Source: Myxococcales bacterium
Lineage (GTDB): Bacteria; Myxococcota_A; Polyangia; Nannocystales; Nannocystaceae
DNA length: 64,000 nucleotides
Direction: 5' to 3'
Assembly (NCBI GenBank): GCA_020633295.1
Contig: JACKDW010000005.1
Coordinates: 620,001-684,000 of the forward strand
Below, one piece after another: positions 17,839-26,748 of this stretch. Positions within the stretch are counted from its first letter, which is position 1; every line of letters starts with the position of its first letter. Below the pieces are notes generated by a model. It saw only the letters and a program-made list of their open reading frames with translations, was not told the DNA's origin and searched no databases. A program made the translations under genes and the position numbers.

Positions 17839-18837
17839 ATGAAGCCCTTCAGCCTGATCCGGCCCGCCTCGCTCGACGAGGCCCGCGCGGCCGTCACCGC
17901 CGCGCCAGAGCACGTCCTGCGCGCCGGCGGCGTCGACCTGATCGACCAAATGAAAGAGGGACTCGCGCGCCCGAGCGCGCTGGTCGAGCTGCGCACCGTG
18001 AGCGACGCGCCCGCGCTGCGCGAGCTCGCCCGCGACGGCGACGGCGCGTGGTCGCTCGGCGCCCTCGTCACGCTCGCGCAGCTCGCCGCCGCGAGCGAGT
18101 TCGGGGCCGAGCTCGCCGCGCTGCGCGAGGCGGCCGGCTCGGCCGCGACGCCCTCGATCCGCAGCATGGCGACGCTCGGCGGCAACCTCCTGCAGCGCCC
18201 GCGCTGCTGGTACTACCGCCACGCCGAGCTCGTGTGCCTCAAGAAAGGCGGCTCGCACTGCCTCGCGATCAACGGCGACCACCGCTACCACGCGATCCTC
18301 GGCGGCGGGCCGAGCTGGATCGTCCACCCCTCGACGCTCGCCAGCGCGCTGCTCGCCCTCGACGCGCGCGTCGAGCTCGCCGGGGCCGAGGCGCGCGCGC
18401 TGCCGATCGCCGAGCTGTTCGTCGGGCCCAAGGAGGACGCGACCCGCGAGCACCGGCTCGCGCCCGGCGAGATCCTGACGCGCGTCACGATCCCCGCGGC
18501 GGCGCCCGGGCAGCGCTCCGCCTACGAGGCCGTCAAGGAGAAGCAGTCGCACGACTGGCCGCTCGCGGAGGTCGCCGTCAACGTGACTGTTGAGTCAGGC
18601 ACGATCAAGGCCGCGCGCGTCGCCCTCGGCCACGTCGCGCCGATCCCCTGGCGCGCCGAGGCGGCCGAGGCCGCGCTCGTCGGGCAGCAGCCGAGCGCGG
18701 CGCTGATCGAGCGAGCCGCCGCCGCCGCGACCGAGGGCGCCAAGCCGCTCAAGCGCAACGCGTACAAGATCCCGCTCACGCGCGGGCTCGTGCGCGCGAC
18801 CCTGCACCGCGCCCTCGAGGTCGCGTCTCCCGCGTGA
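17839..18837 (+). CDS. aldehyde oxidoreductase FAD subunit with extra Fe-S Cys (PaoB-like)
   Basis: This is the FAD-binding subunit (CO-dehydrogenase flavoprotein/molybdopterin-dehydrogenase family, 332 aa), which passes electrons from the iron-sulfur subunit to an acceptor. FAD-contact segments are RAGGVDLIDQM and SIRSMATLGGNLLQR. A Cys-bearing insertion follows (C123, C133, C141 in RPRCWYYRHAELVC and SHCLAI), the pattern of PaoB/YagS proteins that hold an additional [4Fe-4S] cluster. This makes the operon PaoABC-like rather than a plain xanthine dehydrogenase. It lies 42 nt after the molybdenum subunit. No signal peptide is seen. Confidence 0.92.
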   Translation: MKPFSLIRPASLDEARAAVTAAPEHVLRAGGVDLIDQMKEGLARPSALVELRTVSDAPALRELARDGDGAWSLGALVTLAQLAAASEFGAELAALREAAGSAATPSIRSMATLGGNLLQRPRCWYYRHAELVCLKKGGSHCLAINGDHRYHAILGGGPSWIVHPSTLASALLALDARVELAGAEARALPIAELFVGPKEDATREHRLAPGEILTRVTIPAAAPGQRSAYEAVKEKQSHDWPLAEVAVNVTVESGTIKAARVALGHVAPIPWRAEAAEAALVGQQPSAALIERAAAAATEGAKPLKRNAYKIPLTRGLVRATLHRALEVASPA

Positions 18838-18873
18838 ACTGCTGAGCTCCATCGAGCTCGAACGGAGTGCGCC

Positions 18874-19095
18874 ATGCCGAGCTTCCTGCGCCATATCGAC
18901 CGTGACCAACCTGTCTGCAAGCACCTGCGCACGAAGGCGCTGTACGTCTACGGGCAAGACACGCCGGACGCCTTCTCGACGAGCCGCTCGAGCGGCTACC
19001 AGTGCCTGCGCACGCAGTTCGTGACCGGGCCGGACAGCGCGCCGTGCGTGCCCGAGGACTGCACGCGCGCGCGCGCGTGCTTCGAGGCTCGCTGA
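18874..19095 (+). CDS. small cysteine-containing protein in the oxidoreductase cluster
   Basis: A 73-residue frame with five Cys (positions 15, 44, 58, 63, 69) lies 36 nt after the FAD subunit on the same strand. GGAG is found about 6 nt before the ATG. The even composition, with aromatic and acidic residues, looks like real protein rather than a shadow frame. Cys clustering (QPVCKHL, PCVPEDCTRARACF) suggests metal or Fe-S binding. I do not recognise the family; a role with the oxidoreductase is inferred from position only. Confidence 0.6.
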   Translation: MPSFLRHIDRDQPVCKHLRTKALYVYGQDTPDAFSTSRSSGYQCLRTQFVTGPDSAPCVPEDCTRARACFEAR

Positions 19096-19178
19096 GCAGC
19101 GCGGGCCGCCGGGCCGCCGAGCCGTGGACGTGATCCGCGTCGGGCTCGCGCTCGCTCGAACTGCCGTACAATCCGCGC

Positions 19179-19865
19179 GTGTCGAAGGACACGCAGGCGC
19201 CCGACAGCGACGGCGACGGCCGCGATGACTCGAGCTCGCTGCGCGCGTCCATGCGCCGGCTGTACCGCGACATCTCCGGCTACGAGATCCCCCGCGACGA
19301 GGTGCGAGCGATCCGCGAGCGCCGGGGCTCTCCGACCTACGGCGAGATCAACTTCGCCTCGGTCCACAAGCTGATTACCCACCTCGAGCTGGGCGAGGAC
19401 GACGTTCTCTACGACCTCGGCTCCGGCGTCGGCAAGATGGTGCTGCAGGTCGCGATGGCCGTGCCCCTGCGAAAGTGCGTCGGCATCGAGATGTCGCCGA
19501 GCCGTCACCAGGGCGCCCGCGCGGCGCTCTCGCGCGCCCGCGAGCTCGGCCTCCTGCGCGCCCGCGAGTGCGAGCTCGTGCGCGGCGACTTCATGGAGGC
19601 CGACCTCTCCGACGCGACCGTCATCTACACGTGCTCGACGACCTTCTCCGACCGCCTCATGCGGCGCTTGATGCTGAAGCTCTCGACGCTGACGCCCGGG
19701 CTGCGCTTCATCACGACCCGGCACCCGATCGTCCGCCACGGCTTTGAGGAGGTCGACGAGCTGCGCCTCGACATGAGCTGGCACAGGCGCTCGCCGGTGT
19801 TCGTCTATCGGCTCCCGCCGCCGAGCCCGCGACGTCCTCGCCCCGCCCACGACAGCCGACCGTAG
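19179..19865 (+). CDS. DOT1-like SAM-dependent methyltransferase
   Basis: The 228-residue protein has a Rossmann methyltransferase core. TYGEINFASVHKLI (53-66) followed by VLYDLGSGVGKMVLQ (76-90) matches the DOT1 family of histone-lysine methyltransferases, whose SAM-binding motif is DLGSGVG. The acidic ribose-binding position is E104 in CVGIEMSPSRHQGA. Bacterial DOT1-like proteins exist, but their substrates are mostly unknown; a protein lysine or a small molecule are both possible. The first ~25 residues are acidic and disordered, and the C-terminus is Pro/Arg-rich. Translation starts at a GTG preceded by TACAAT (19167-19172) at 6 nt and no Shine-Dalgarno sequence, so it is probably leaderless. 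Confidence 0.8.
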   Translation: MSKDTQAPDSDGDGRDDSSSLRASMRRLYRDISGYEIPRDEVRAIRERRGSPTYGEINFASVHKLITHLELGEDDVLYDLGSGVGKMVLQVAMAVPLRKCVGIEMSPSRHQGARAALSRARELGLLRARECELVRGDFMEADLSDATVIYTCSTTFSDRLMRRLMLKLSTLTPGLRFITTRHPIVRHGFEEVDELRLDMSWHRRSPVFVYRLPPPSPRRPRPAHDSRP

Positions 19866-19900
19866 GCGGGCGTTCCTTCGGACAGGTGACGACGGGCGAG

Positions 19901-21168
19901 TCAGGCGCCGGTCGTCTTGATCCCGATTCGCCGCGCGCCGAGGAACGCCGAGAGCGCGTGCTGCACGTAGTCGATCCGGATCTCGGCCTGACGGCTGTTG
20001 AACTCCGCGTCGCCCCGGACCTTTCGCGGCGCTCGCAGGATGCCCCCCCGCGCGCTCCCGTCGCGCACCTGCGAGCGCATCACCGAGATCACGCCGCCCT
20101 TGATCGCCAGCTCGAGCTCGCGGCGCAGCGACTCCTCCTCGGGGACGTCGGCGCGCAGCAGCCCGTGAATCGCCACGAGCCCCTCCACCGTCGTGGCGGT
20201 GGGCGCCGAGCGCTCGTCCGCCATCGTCGGCCCGAGCTGGACCCCGGTCTGCACCACGACGGCGCGCTGCTGCTCGAGGAACGCGCGCCCGAGCGCGAGC
20301 ACGTGCTGACGAAACGGCTCCGCGGGGATCGGCGGCGCCGCGAGCTCGCCCCAGCGCGGCAGCAGGCGCGCCGACGCGATCATCAACCAGTGATCCTTCG
20401 GCAGGTCCGTGGCGCCCTCGCGACTTCGGGTCAGGTACGCGGCCGCGCGCGCGGCCCCCTCGAGCCACGCGGGGTCCGGGTCGAGCTCGTACAGCAGCGT
20501 GAGCGCGAGGATCGCCTCGCCGGGGTAGTAGAGCGACCGGAACTCGAGGAACTTCTTCTGCTCGTCGTACTTCGAGTGGAACCCGCCGTTGTCGCGCTGG
20601 AAGAACAGGATCGTGCGCCCGAGCCCGCGCAGCGTCTCGAGCGGCACGAGCTGCTCGTCGAGCTCGCGCGCGCGGATGAGCGCGACGAGCCCGAGCCCGC
20701 AGCCGCCGAGCTTGAGCTCGCGCCGCCCGCTGCGGGTCTCGAGATCGGGCAGCGAGAACACGCCCGGGCGCCCGACGCCGCGCACGGTGTCGACGTGACG
20801 CTCGAGCAGGAAGCGCGCGCTCTTGAGGATCGCGGCGCGCAGCTCGGGGCTCGGCTGCGCCGCGTGGACCTCCGAGAGCGCGTAGATCGTGCCCGCGTGG
20901 CGCAGCACGTTGTAGCGCGGCGCGACCCCTCGGCGTCGAGGTTGAGCCGGTACACGAAGCTGCCGTCGTCCTTGAGCTGCGCGAGCAGGAACTCCGTCGC
21001 GGCCTCGATCGCGTCGTCGAGCGGCCACGGCGGGCGCTCGGGGTCACGCGCCGCGTCGTCGCAGCGGCAGCCGCTCGCGGCGAGCGAGCTCACGGCGGCG
21101 GGGGCGACTCCGAGGAGCACGAGGCCCGCCAGCGCCCCCGTGCGCAGCGTCGAGCGAACACGCGCCAT
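19901..21168 (-). CDS. secreted alpha/alpha-toroid protein, frameshifted
   Basis: Two overlapping minus-strand frames form one gene. The first (from ATG 21168) gives a signal sequence with a possible weak lipobox (ASGC), then AIEAATEFLLAQLKDDGSF and LNLDAEG. The second continues from VAPRYNVLRHAGTIYALSE to the stop at 19901. The join is at 20926-20929, a run of four C (four G on the coding strand) where five would restore the frame. The mature protein (about 390 aa) is built of helical hairpins with GVGRPGVFSLPD, GGCGLGLVALIRA, RDNGGFHSKYD and YYPGEAILAL. These patterns are typical of alpha/alpha-toroid proteins related to glucuronyl-epimerase or six-hairpin glycosidase-like folds. No catalytic assignment can be made. 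Confidence 0.7.
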
Positions 21169-21496
21169 CGTCGGTCTATCGCACGCGACGCGCCGCGCTT
21201 CAACAGGAAACGGCGCGCCCGCGCCCTCGTCGCGACGCGCTCGATCAACGTGGATGTACGCGCAGGTTCGGCCGCGCCGCCGCGGTCGGGCCGCGAGGCC
21301 GCCGCGAGCGCGCGCCTCGACGTCGCGCGAAGCGACATGGACGAGGCGCGCGCGCGGATGATTCAATCAACGCGGGCGCGACCGTCGACGCGACGTCGCG
21401 CGCCCGTGACGTAGATCGCTGGCCCGCGCGAGGCGTTGCACACAGGCATCGCCGAACGGAGTCGTGCAGACCCGCGGCGGCAGAGAGGAACAACCC
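21169..21496. other. divergent intergenic region
   Basis: About 330 bases separate two divergently transcribed exported-protein genes. No coding frame with sensible composition is present. A GATAGA hexamer lies 7 nt upstream of the 21168 start on the minus strand. No clear promoter for the plus-strand vWA gene could be picked out. Confidence 0.4.
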
Positions 21497-23416
21497 GTGA
21501 AGCACCTGACCCCGAGCTCCTCGCAACGCCCCTGCGCGCGCGCGTCGTCGCTGCGCACCGTCGATCGCCTGACCTCGCGCCGCCGCGCCGTCGGCCTGCG
21601 CTCCGCCCTCTGGCTGCTGCTCGCGGCGACGGCCTTCACCGGCTGCGACTCCCGCGACGACGAGAAGTCCGTCGCGCTCGACTCGAAGTCCGAGGTCGCG
21701 CCCGCCTCCGCGGAGGAGGTCAAGATGGGCAAGCCCACGTCCGTCAACAAGCAAGGCCGCTACGCGATGCGCGGCCCCGAGGACGCCGCCAACGACGACG
21801 CGGCCGGCGCCGCGCCCGAGCCGGCGGAGCCCGAGGCGCCCATGCGCGAGGAGAGAGCCCGACGCACCATGAAGAAGTCGGGACGCTCGATGCCCAAGCC
21901 GTCCCCGGCGCCGCCTCCGATCGCCGACGAGACCCCGCGATCCGACGACGCGAGCGGTGAGGGCTACGAGAAAGTGGAGGAGAACCAGTTTCTCAAGGCC
22001 GGGGACGAGCCGCTCTCGACCTTCTCGATCGACGTCGACACCGCCTCCTACAGCAACATGCGCCGCTTCGTCACGCAGGGGCGCGTGCCCCCGGCCGACG
22101 CCGTGCGCGTCGAGGAGTTCGTCAACTACTTCAACTACGACTACCCCGAGCCCGAGGGCCTCGATCCGTTCTCGATCTCGACCGAGGTCGCGCCGTGCCC
22201 CTGGGCGCCCGGGCACACGATCGCGCAGATCGGCATCAAGGGGCGCTCGATCGGCATGGACCAGCTGCCCGCGCGCAACCTCGTGTTCCTGCTCGACGTC
22301 TCGGGCTCGATGAACGACGCCGACAAGCTCCCGCTGCTCAAGCGCGGCCTCGGCATGCTCGCCCGCGAGCTGCGTCCCCAGGACTCCGTCGCGATCGTCG
22401 TCTACGCCGGCGCGTCGGGCCTCGTGCTGCCGGCGACGCCCGGCAGCCAGCGCTCGAAGATCATCGACGCGCTCGAGCAGCTGAGCGCCGGCGGCTCGAC
22501 CAACGGCGGCCAGGGCATCGAGCTGGCCTACACGATCGCGCAGAGCTCCTTCAAGAAGGACGGGATCAACCGCGTGATCCTGGCGACCGACGGCGACTTC
22601 AACGTCGGCACCCGCGACCGCGCGGCGCTCGAGCGCCTCATCGAGGAGAAGCGCAAGACGGGCGTGTTCCTGACGGTGCTCGGCTTCGGCCGCGGCAACC
22701 TCAAGGACTCGACCATGGAGATGCTCGCGGACAAGGGCAACGGCAACTACGCGTACATCGACTCGGTGCGCGAGGCCGAGAAGGTGCTCGTGCGCGAGGC
22801 CGGCGCGACCCTGGCGACGATCGCCAAGGACGTGAAGATCCAGGTCGAGTTCAACCCGCGGCTGGTCTCGGAGTACCGCCTGATCGGCTACGAGAACCGC
22901 ATGCTCGCGGCCCAGGACTTCAACGACGACACCAAGGACGCCGGCGAGATCGGGGCCGGGCGCACGGTCACCGCGCTCTACGAGCTGATCCCGCCGGGGG
23001 GCGCGAGCGCGGCGGGCACCGTCGACGCGCTCAAGTACCAGAACAAGCCGACGACGACCGCGGCCGCGAACTCGGGCGAGCTCATGACCGTGAAGGTGCG
23101 CTACAAGCAGCCCGACGGCGACAAGAGCACGCTGCTGACGCGCACGGTCGAGGACGACGATCGTGGCCTCGAGGGCAGCTCGGACAACCTCCGGCTCGCG
23201 GCCGGCGTCGCCAGCTTCGCCATGCTGCTCAAGGAGTCGAAGCTCTCCGGCGACGCGAGCCTCGACAGCGCGCGCAAGCTCGTCAACGGCGCGATCGGTC
23301 AGGACCCCCACGGCGACCGCCGCGAGCTGCTGACGCTGATCGACAAGGTCAGCGCGCTCGGGCTCAAGAGCCGCGCGGCGACGCGCACCGCCGGCGACCC
23401 GCTCGCGGGCTTCTGA
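21497..23416 (+). CDS. YfbK-type von Willebrand factor A lipoprotein
   Basis: The 639-residue product begins with a lipoprotein signal (LLLAATAFTGC, C50), then an acidic/Pro-rich linker (to about 145). Residues about 150-250 are the N-terminal domain typical of YfbK proteins (PLSTFSIDVDTASYSNMRRF, VRVEEFVNYFNYDYPEP). Next is a vWA domain with an intact MIDAS motif (LDVSGSM) and ATDGDFNVG, then the C-terminal DUF3520-type domain. Proteins of this type bind Mg2+ at the MIDAS and probably mediate adhesion or assembly at the outer envelope. The start is the GTG at 21497, with AGAGGA about 8 nt upstream. The function in this organism is unknown. Confidence 0.9.
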   Translation: MKHLTPSSSQRPCARASSLRTVDRLTSRRRAVGLRSALWLLLAATAFTGCDSRDDEKSVALDSKSEVAPASAEEVKMGKPTSVNKQGRYAMRGPEDAANDDAAGAAPEPAEPEAPMREERARRTMKKSGRSMPKPSPAPPPIADETPRSDDASGEGYEKVEENQFLKAGDEPLSTFSIDVDTASYSNMRRFVTQGRVPPADAVRVEEFVNYFNYDYPEPEGLDPFSISTEVAPCPWAPGHTIAQIGIKGRSIGMDQLPARNLVFLLDVSGSMNDADKLPLLKRGLGMLARELRPQDSVAIVVYAGASGLVLPATPGSQRSKIIDALEQLSAGGSTNGGQGIELAYTIAQSSFKKDGINRVILATDGDFNVGTRDRAALERLIEEKRKTGVFLTVLGFGRGNLKDSTMEMLADKGNGNYAYIDSVREAEKVLVREAGATLATIAKDVKIQVEFNPRLVSEYRLIGYENRMLAAQDFNDDTKDAGEIGAGRTVTALYELIPPGGASAAGTVDALKYQNKPTTTAAANSGELMTVKVRYKQPDGDKSTLLTRTVEDDDRGLEGSSDNLRLAAGVASFAMLLKESKLSGDASLDSARKLVNGAIGQDPHGDRRELLTLIDKVSALGLKSRAATRTAGDPLAGF

Positions 23417-23551
23417 GCCCGTCGGCGCTCGCCGCCGAGGCGTCACCGCGTCGCCGCTCCGCCAGAGCGGCGACGCGCGACGTTCGAAGGCGAGGCGCGG
23501 CCCTGCTACTCTGCAGGAGGTGGCGCCCGCGTCGAAGCGCGCACGAATACC

Positions 23552-23977
23552 ATGCCGCTCCTGTCCGCAGCCCTGCTCGCCTCGACCGTCGTGAGCGCGG
23601 GGGCGCGACCGGAGGCCCCCGCCCCCGCCCCCGCCCCCGCGATGACGATCACGGACGCCCCCGCGGCCTGGCAGCAGCGCGACGCTCGTCTCGCGCTCGG
23701 GCTCGGGATCTCGGTGACGGTGCTGGCGGCCGGGGTGACCCTGCTCGCGCTCCCCTTCGCGCTGACCTCAGGGCCCGAGTGCACGAGCCGCGTCTACTGC
23801 AGCGACGTGCCGGTCGCGTTCATGACCACGATGGTCGGCGGAGGGCTGCTCTCCGTCGGCGGCGTGGTCTCGACCGCGATCTTCGCCGACGGGCTGGCGC
23901 GCCACCGCCGAGCGCGACCCGATCGCGTGGGCGCGCGGCTCCGCGTGCGCCCGGGCGGCCTCGCGCTGCGCTTCTAG
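23552..23977 (+). CDS. small membrane protein with signal-like N-terminus
   Basis: A 141-residue protein: a short signal-like N-terminus, an Ala/Pro repeat linker (23-33), then two hydrophobic segments (about 48-72 and 88-112) separated by a loop with two Cys (GPECTSRVYCSD) that could form a periplasmic disulfide. The C-terminus RLRVRPGGLALRF has a terminal Phe. The plan (low-complexity N-terminus, paired hydrophobic helices, short Gly-rich end with terminal Phe) is shared with the protein at 61311-62318. The family is not recognised. It lies 135 nt downstream of the vWA gene. Confidence 0.65.
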   Translation: MPLLSAALLASTVVSAGARPEAPAPAPAPAMTITDAPAAWQQRDARLALGLGISVTVLAAGVTLLALPFALTSGPECTSRVYCSDVPVAFMTTMVGGGLLSVGGVVSTAIFADGLARHRRARPDRVGARLRVRPGGLALRF

Positions 23978-24125
23978 ACAACATGACTCGAAGGCCTGGC
24001 GATCGCGGACGGAGCCCGCGGCGCGCCGGAGCCCGCGCGGCCGCCCGCGACGCGTGAAATTAATTTTGGACCTCGCAACGGATCCCGCGGGCGCCGGAGA
24101 ACAGCCCAATTGAGGTATCCAAGCC

Positions 24126-25526
24126 ATGCACACTCCGTTCTCGCCCCCGCTCCGCGCCGCGCGCCCGCTCTCGCCCATCCTGCCGCTCACGCTCGCCGTC
24201 ACGCTCGCGCCCGGCTGCCTCGAGCTGACGAAGGAGCTGAGCCCGACCGACAGCGGCGACGACACGACCGCGACCACCGATCCAGACTCCGGCGGCGACT
24301 CCACCACGACGGGCGGCGGGGACACGTCGACCGGCGCGTCCCTGGGGGACACCGAGCCCGGCTCGTCGGGCGCCGAGACCGTCGGCGAGACTGCGGGGCC
24401 CGACCTCGGCGGCGCGTGGATCGCGACCTGGCCCGAGGTCACCGAGTCGAATTATCTCGGCGTCGGCGTCGCGCCCAACGGGATGATCTTCGCCGCGGGC
24501 TGGGGTGAGCTCCCGAACACCTTCACGCGGCGCGGCGTGCTCCACGGCTACACGCCCGCGGGCGAGCGCGAACTGGAGTACTTCGATCCCTCGCTCGACG
24601 GTTGGCGGCTCACGGACGCGTGCGTCTCCGGGGGCACGATCTACGCGGTCGCCGAGCAGCTCGCGACCTCGGGTCCACACCCGCTCGCCGACGACCTCCG
24701 CGTGCTGCACCTCGACGGCGGCGGCGGGCTGCTCAGCGACGCGCCCTACGACGGCGAGCTCGCGCCGGAGATCAGCGATGTCGAGCAGCCCCCGCGCGCG
24801 CTGTGTGACGACCAAGGCCGCCTCTGGGTGGCGCTCACGGTGACGTGGCCGGACAACGACGACACGACCTCGCTCGTGCTCCGCGTCGACGACGAGTCCC
24901 TGGCGTGGGAGCACGCGATCCACACGGTCGGCGGCTGGCACGACCTCCTCGGCTTCGGACTCGATCCCGACGGCGTCGTTCACCACGCGCTCGACCCCTT
25001 CGACGGCCCGGACGCCCTGACGACGCGCGCGCTCTGGACCCGCTTCGCGCCCGACGGCTCGGTGCTCGGGCAGCACGCGCTCGACGAGGAGCTCAGCCCG
25101 GGCCCGCTGTACGGCTTCGCGGTCGGCTCGACGCGCGCGCAGTTCCACGGCGCCGAGACCGACGCGCCCTACGACACGTGGGTTCAGGCCTTCAGCCTCG
25201 ACGCGCAGCCGCTGTGGACGAAGCCGTCGCCGGGCGACGTCGACCCGACACGGCACGCGAGCATCGGCACAGACGGCAGCGGCTTCATCGCCGCGTACGC
25301 GGGCGAGTACCCGCTGCACGAGCTCGCGCTCGTGCAGCACGCGAGCGACGGCGAGTCGCAGGGCGCGGTGACGGTGGCGACGCTCGACGAGGGGCTCGGC
25401 GCCCTCGACGTCTCCGACGTCGCGTCGCTCGGCGCCGACGTACAGGTCGCGGTCGGCCGCGGCCAGCTCTCGATCCCCGAGGGGCTCTCGGCGGCCTTCG
25501 TCGCCCGGCACACGCTGGCCCCATGA
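24126..25526 (+). CDS. secreted lipoprotein, probable beta-propeller
   Basis: The 466-residue protein has an N-terminal lipoprotein signal (LAVTLAPGC, C31) followed by a Thr/Asp/Gly/Ser-rich linker (about 38-95), which is the standard surface-lipoprotein design of this genome. The remaining ~370 residues show repeated WxxxF/L-, DGxxG- and aromatic-rich blades (for example GVAPNGMIFAAGWGE, DDQGRLWVALTV, FAPDGSVLGQHAL), suggesting a beta-propeller fold. No catalytic motif is seen. It is the second of a run of plus-strand exported-protein genes. Its function is unknown. Confidence 0.78.
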   Translation: MHTPFSPPLRAARPLSPILPLTLAVTLAPGCLELTKELSPTDSGDDTTATTDPDSGGDSTTTGGGDTSTGASLGDTEPGSSGAETVGETAGPDLGGAWIATWPEVTESNYLGVGVAPNGMIFAAGWGELPNTFTRRGVLHGYTPAGERELEYFDPSLDGWRLTDACVSGGTIYAVAEQLATSGPHPLADDLRVLHLDGGGGLLSDAPYDGELAPEISDVEQPPRALCDDQGRLWVALTVTWPDNDDTTSLVLRVDDESLAWEHAIHTVGGWHDLLGFGLDPDGVVHHALDPFDGPDALTTRALWTRFAPDGSVLGQHALDEELSPGPLYGFAVGSTRAQFHGAETDAPYDTWVQAFSLDAQPLWTKPSPGDVDPTRHASIGTDGSGFIAAYAGEYPLHELALVQHASDGESQGAVTVATLDEGLGALDVSDVASLGADVQVAVGRGQLSIPEGLSAAFVARHTLAP

Positions 25527-25590
25527 CCCTCTCCCCCACGAGACGAGCCCGCGCGCGCCGGGGGCCGCCGCGCTGCTACCATTCGCGCCC

Positions 25591-26748
25591 GTGATCCGGT
25601 TGGCTCTCGCCGCGCTCGTGGGCGTCGCCCCGGCCACCTCGAACGCCCCGTCGACGCCCACGACCGACGCGCTCGCGCAGGTGCCGGTCCTCGAGGAGCC
25701 GTCGCCGCTCGAGTGGTCCGCGCCCGCGTCGTGCCCGAGCGGCGCGCAGGTGTGGACGCGCGTCCTGACGCTCACCGGCTCGCGCCCCGACGTCACGGCG
25801 CGCGCCGACGTCACGCGCGTCGGGGCGCGCTGGCGCCTCGAGCTGCGCGTGCGCTGGCAGGACGGCTCGGTCACGCGCGCGCTCGACTCAGCGTCGTGCG
25901 TCGCGCTCGCCGACGCGGCCGCGCTGCTCATCGCCGTGCTCGCCGATCCGCTCGCGACCAGCGCGACGCTCGACGCCGAGGGAGCGCACGCGCGGCGCCC
26001 CGAGCCCGCGACGACGCCCCCCGCTCGCCGGATCGATCGCGACGCGTCCGCGACGCTGGGCGTCGCGAGCGTGCCGCTCGCGACTGCGGGCACGAGCGCG
26101 CCAGAGCCCGCGCCAGCGCCCACGACACAGTCCGCGCTCGGCACGACCCGCCCGACCAGGGCGACCGCGCGCCCACGCGACCCGCCCGGCGCGTCCCCGC
26201 GCGACCGGGGCTTTGGTGTCCGCGTGTTCGCGGGCGTCGATCTGGGCTCGCTGCCGAGCGCGGCGCCGGTCTTCGGACTCGGTCTCACGCGCCGCTGGCC
26301 CGCGATCCGCGTCGGGCTCGACGGCGTCTACCTGCCGCCGAGCCGGGTCGAGCTGAGCGCGCCGGCGGGCGACGGCGCCGTGCAGCTGGGCGTGGTGCGG
26401 GGCGAGCTGTGCCCGCGGCTGTACGCGGGGCCCGTCGAGCTGCCGCTGTGCGCGGCGATCGAGGGCGGGGCGTCGCGGGCGGCGGGCTTCGGGCCGTCGT
26501 CGGACCGCAGCGCGCTCAGCCCGTGGGCGGCGGCCGCGTTCGGGATCGAGCTGCGCGAACGACTCGCGCGGCGGCTCGCGCTGTTCCTCCGGGTCGACGC
26601 CGTAATCCCGCTCGTGCTGACCTCGTATCAGTATGAGGGCGTCGAGCTCCACCGCGCGGCGTCCGCGAGCGCGCGCGCGTCCATCGGGCTCTCTTTCTCG
26701 TGGGCCCAACGAAACCAGCCGAAACCGGAGAACCAGAGAGTGCCGTGA
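25591..26748 (+). CDS. exported protein with putative outer-membrane barrel domain, upstream of a sigma factor
   Basis: The 385-residue product has a signal peptide (about 1-18), an N-terminal domain with two Cys (SAPASCPSG, DSASCVALADAAALL), a Pro/Thr/Arg-rich linker (about 125-205) and a C-terminal ~175-residue region of alternating hydrophobic strands (FGVRVFAGVDLG, RASIGLSFSW) that could form an outer-membrane beta-barrel. The stop overlaps the GTG start of the following sigma-factor gene (GTGA), so the two are translationally coupled and this protein may be part of the signal pathway of that sigma factor. The GTG at 25591 is preceded by TACCAT (25577-25582) at 8 nt, with no Shine-Dalgarno sequence. 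Confidence 0.75.
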   Translation: MIRLALAALVGVAPATSNAPSTPTTDALAQVPVLEEPSPLEWSAPASCPSGAQVWTRVLTLTGSRPDVTARADVTRVGARWRLELRVRWQDGSVTRALDSASCVALADAAALLIAVLADPLATSATLDAEGAHARRPEPATTPPARRIDRDASATLGVASVPLATAGTSAPEPAPAPTTQSALGTTRPTRATARPRDPPGASPRDRGFGVRVFAGVDLGSLPSAAPVFGLGLTRRWPAIRVGLDGVYLPPSRVELSAPAGDGAVQLGVVRGELCPRLYAGPVELPLCAAIEGGASRAAGFGPSSDRSALSPWAAAAFGIELRERLARRLALFLRVDAVIPLVLTSYQYEGVELHRAASASARASIGLSFSWAQRNQPKPENQRVP

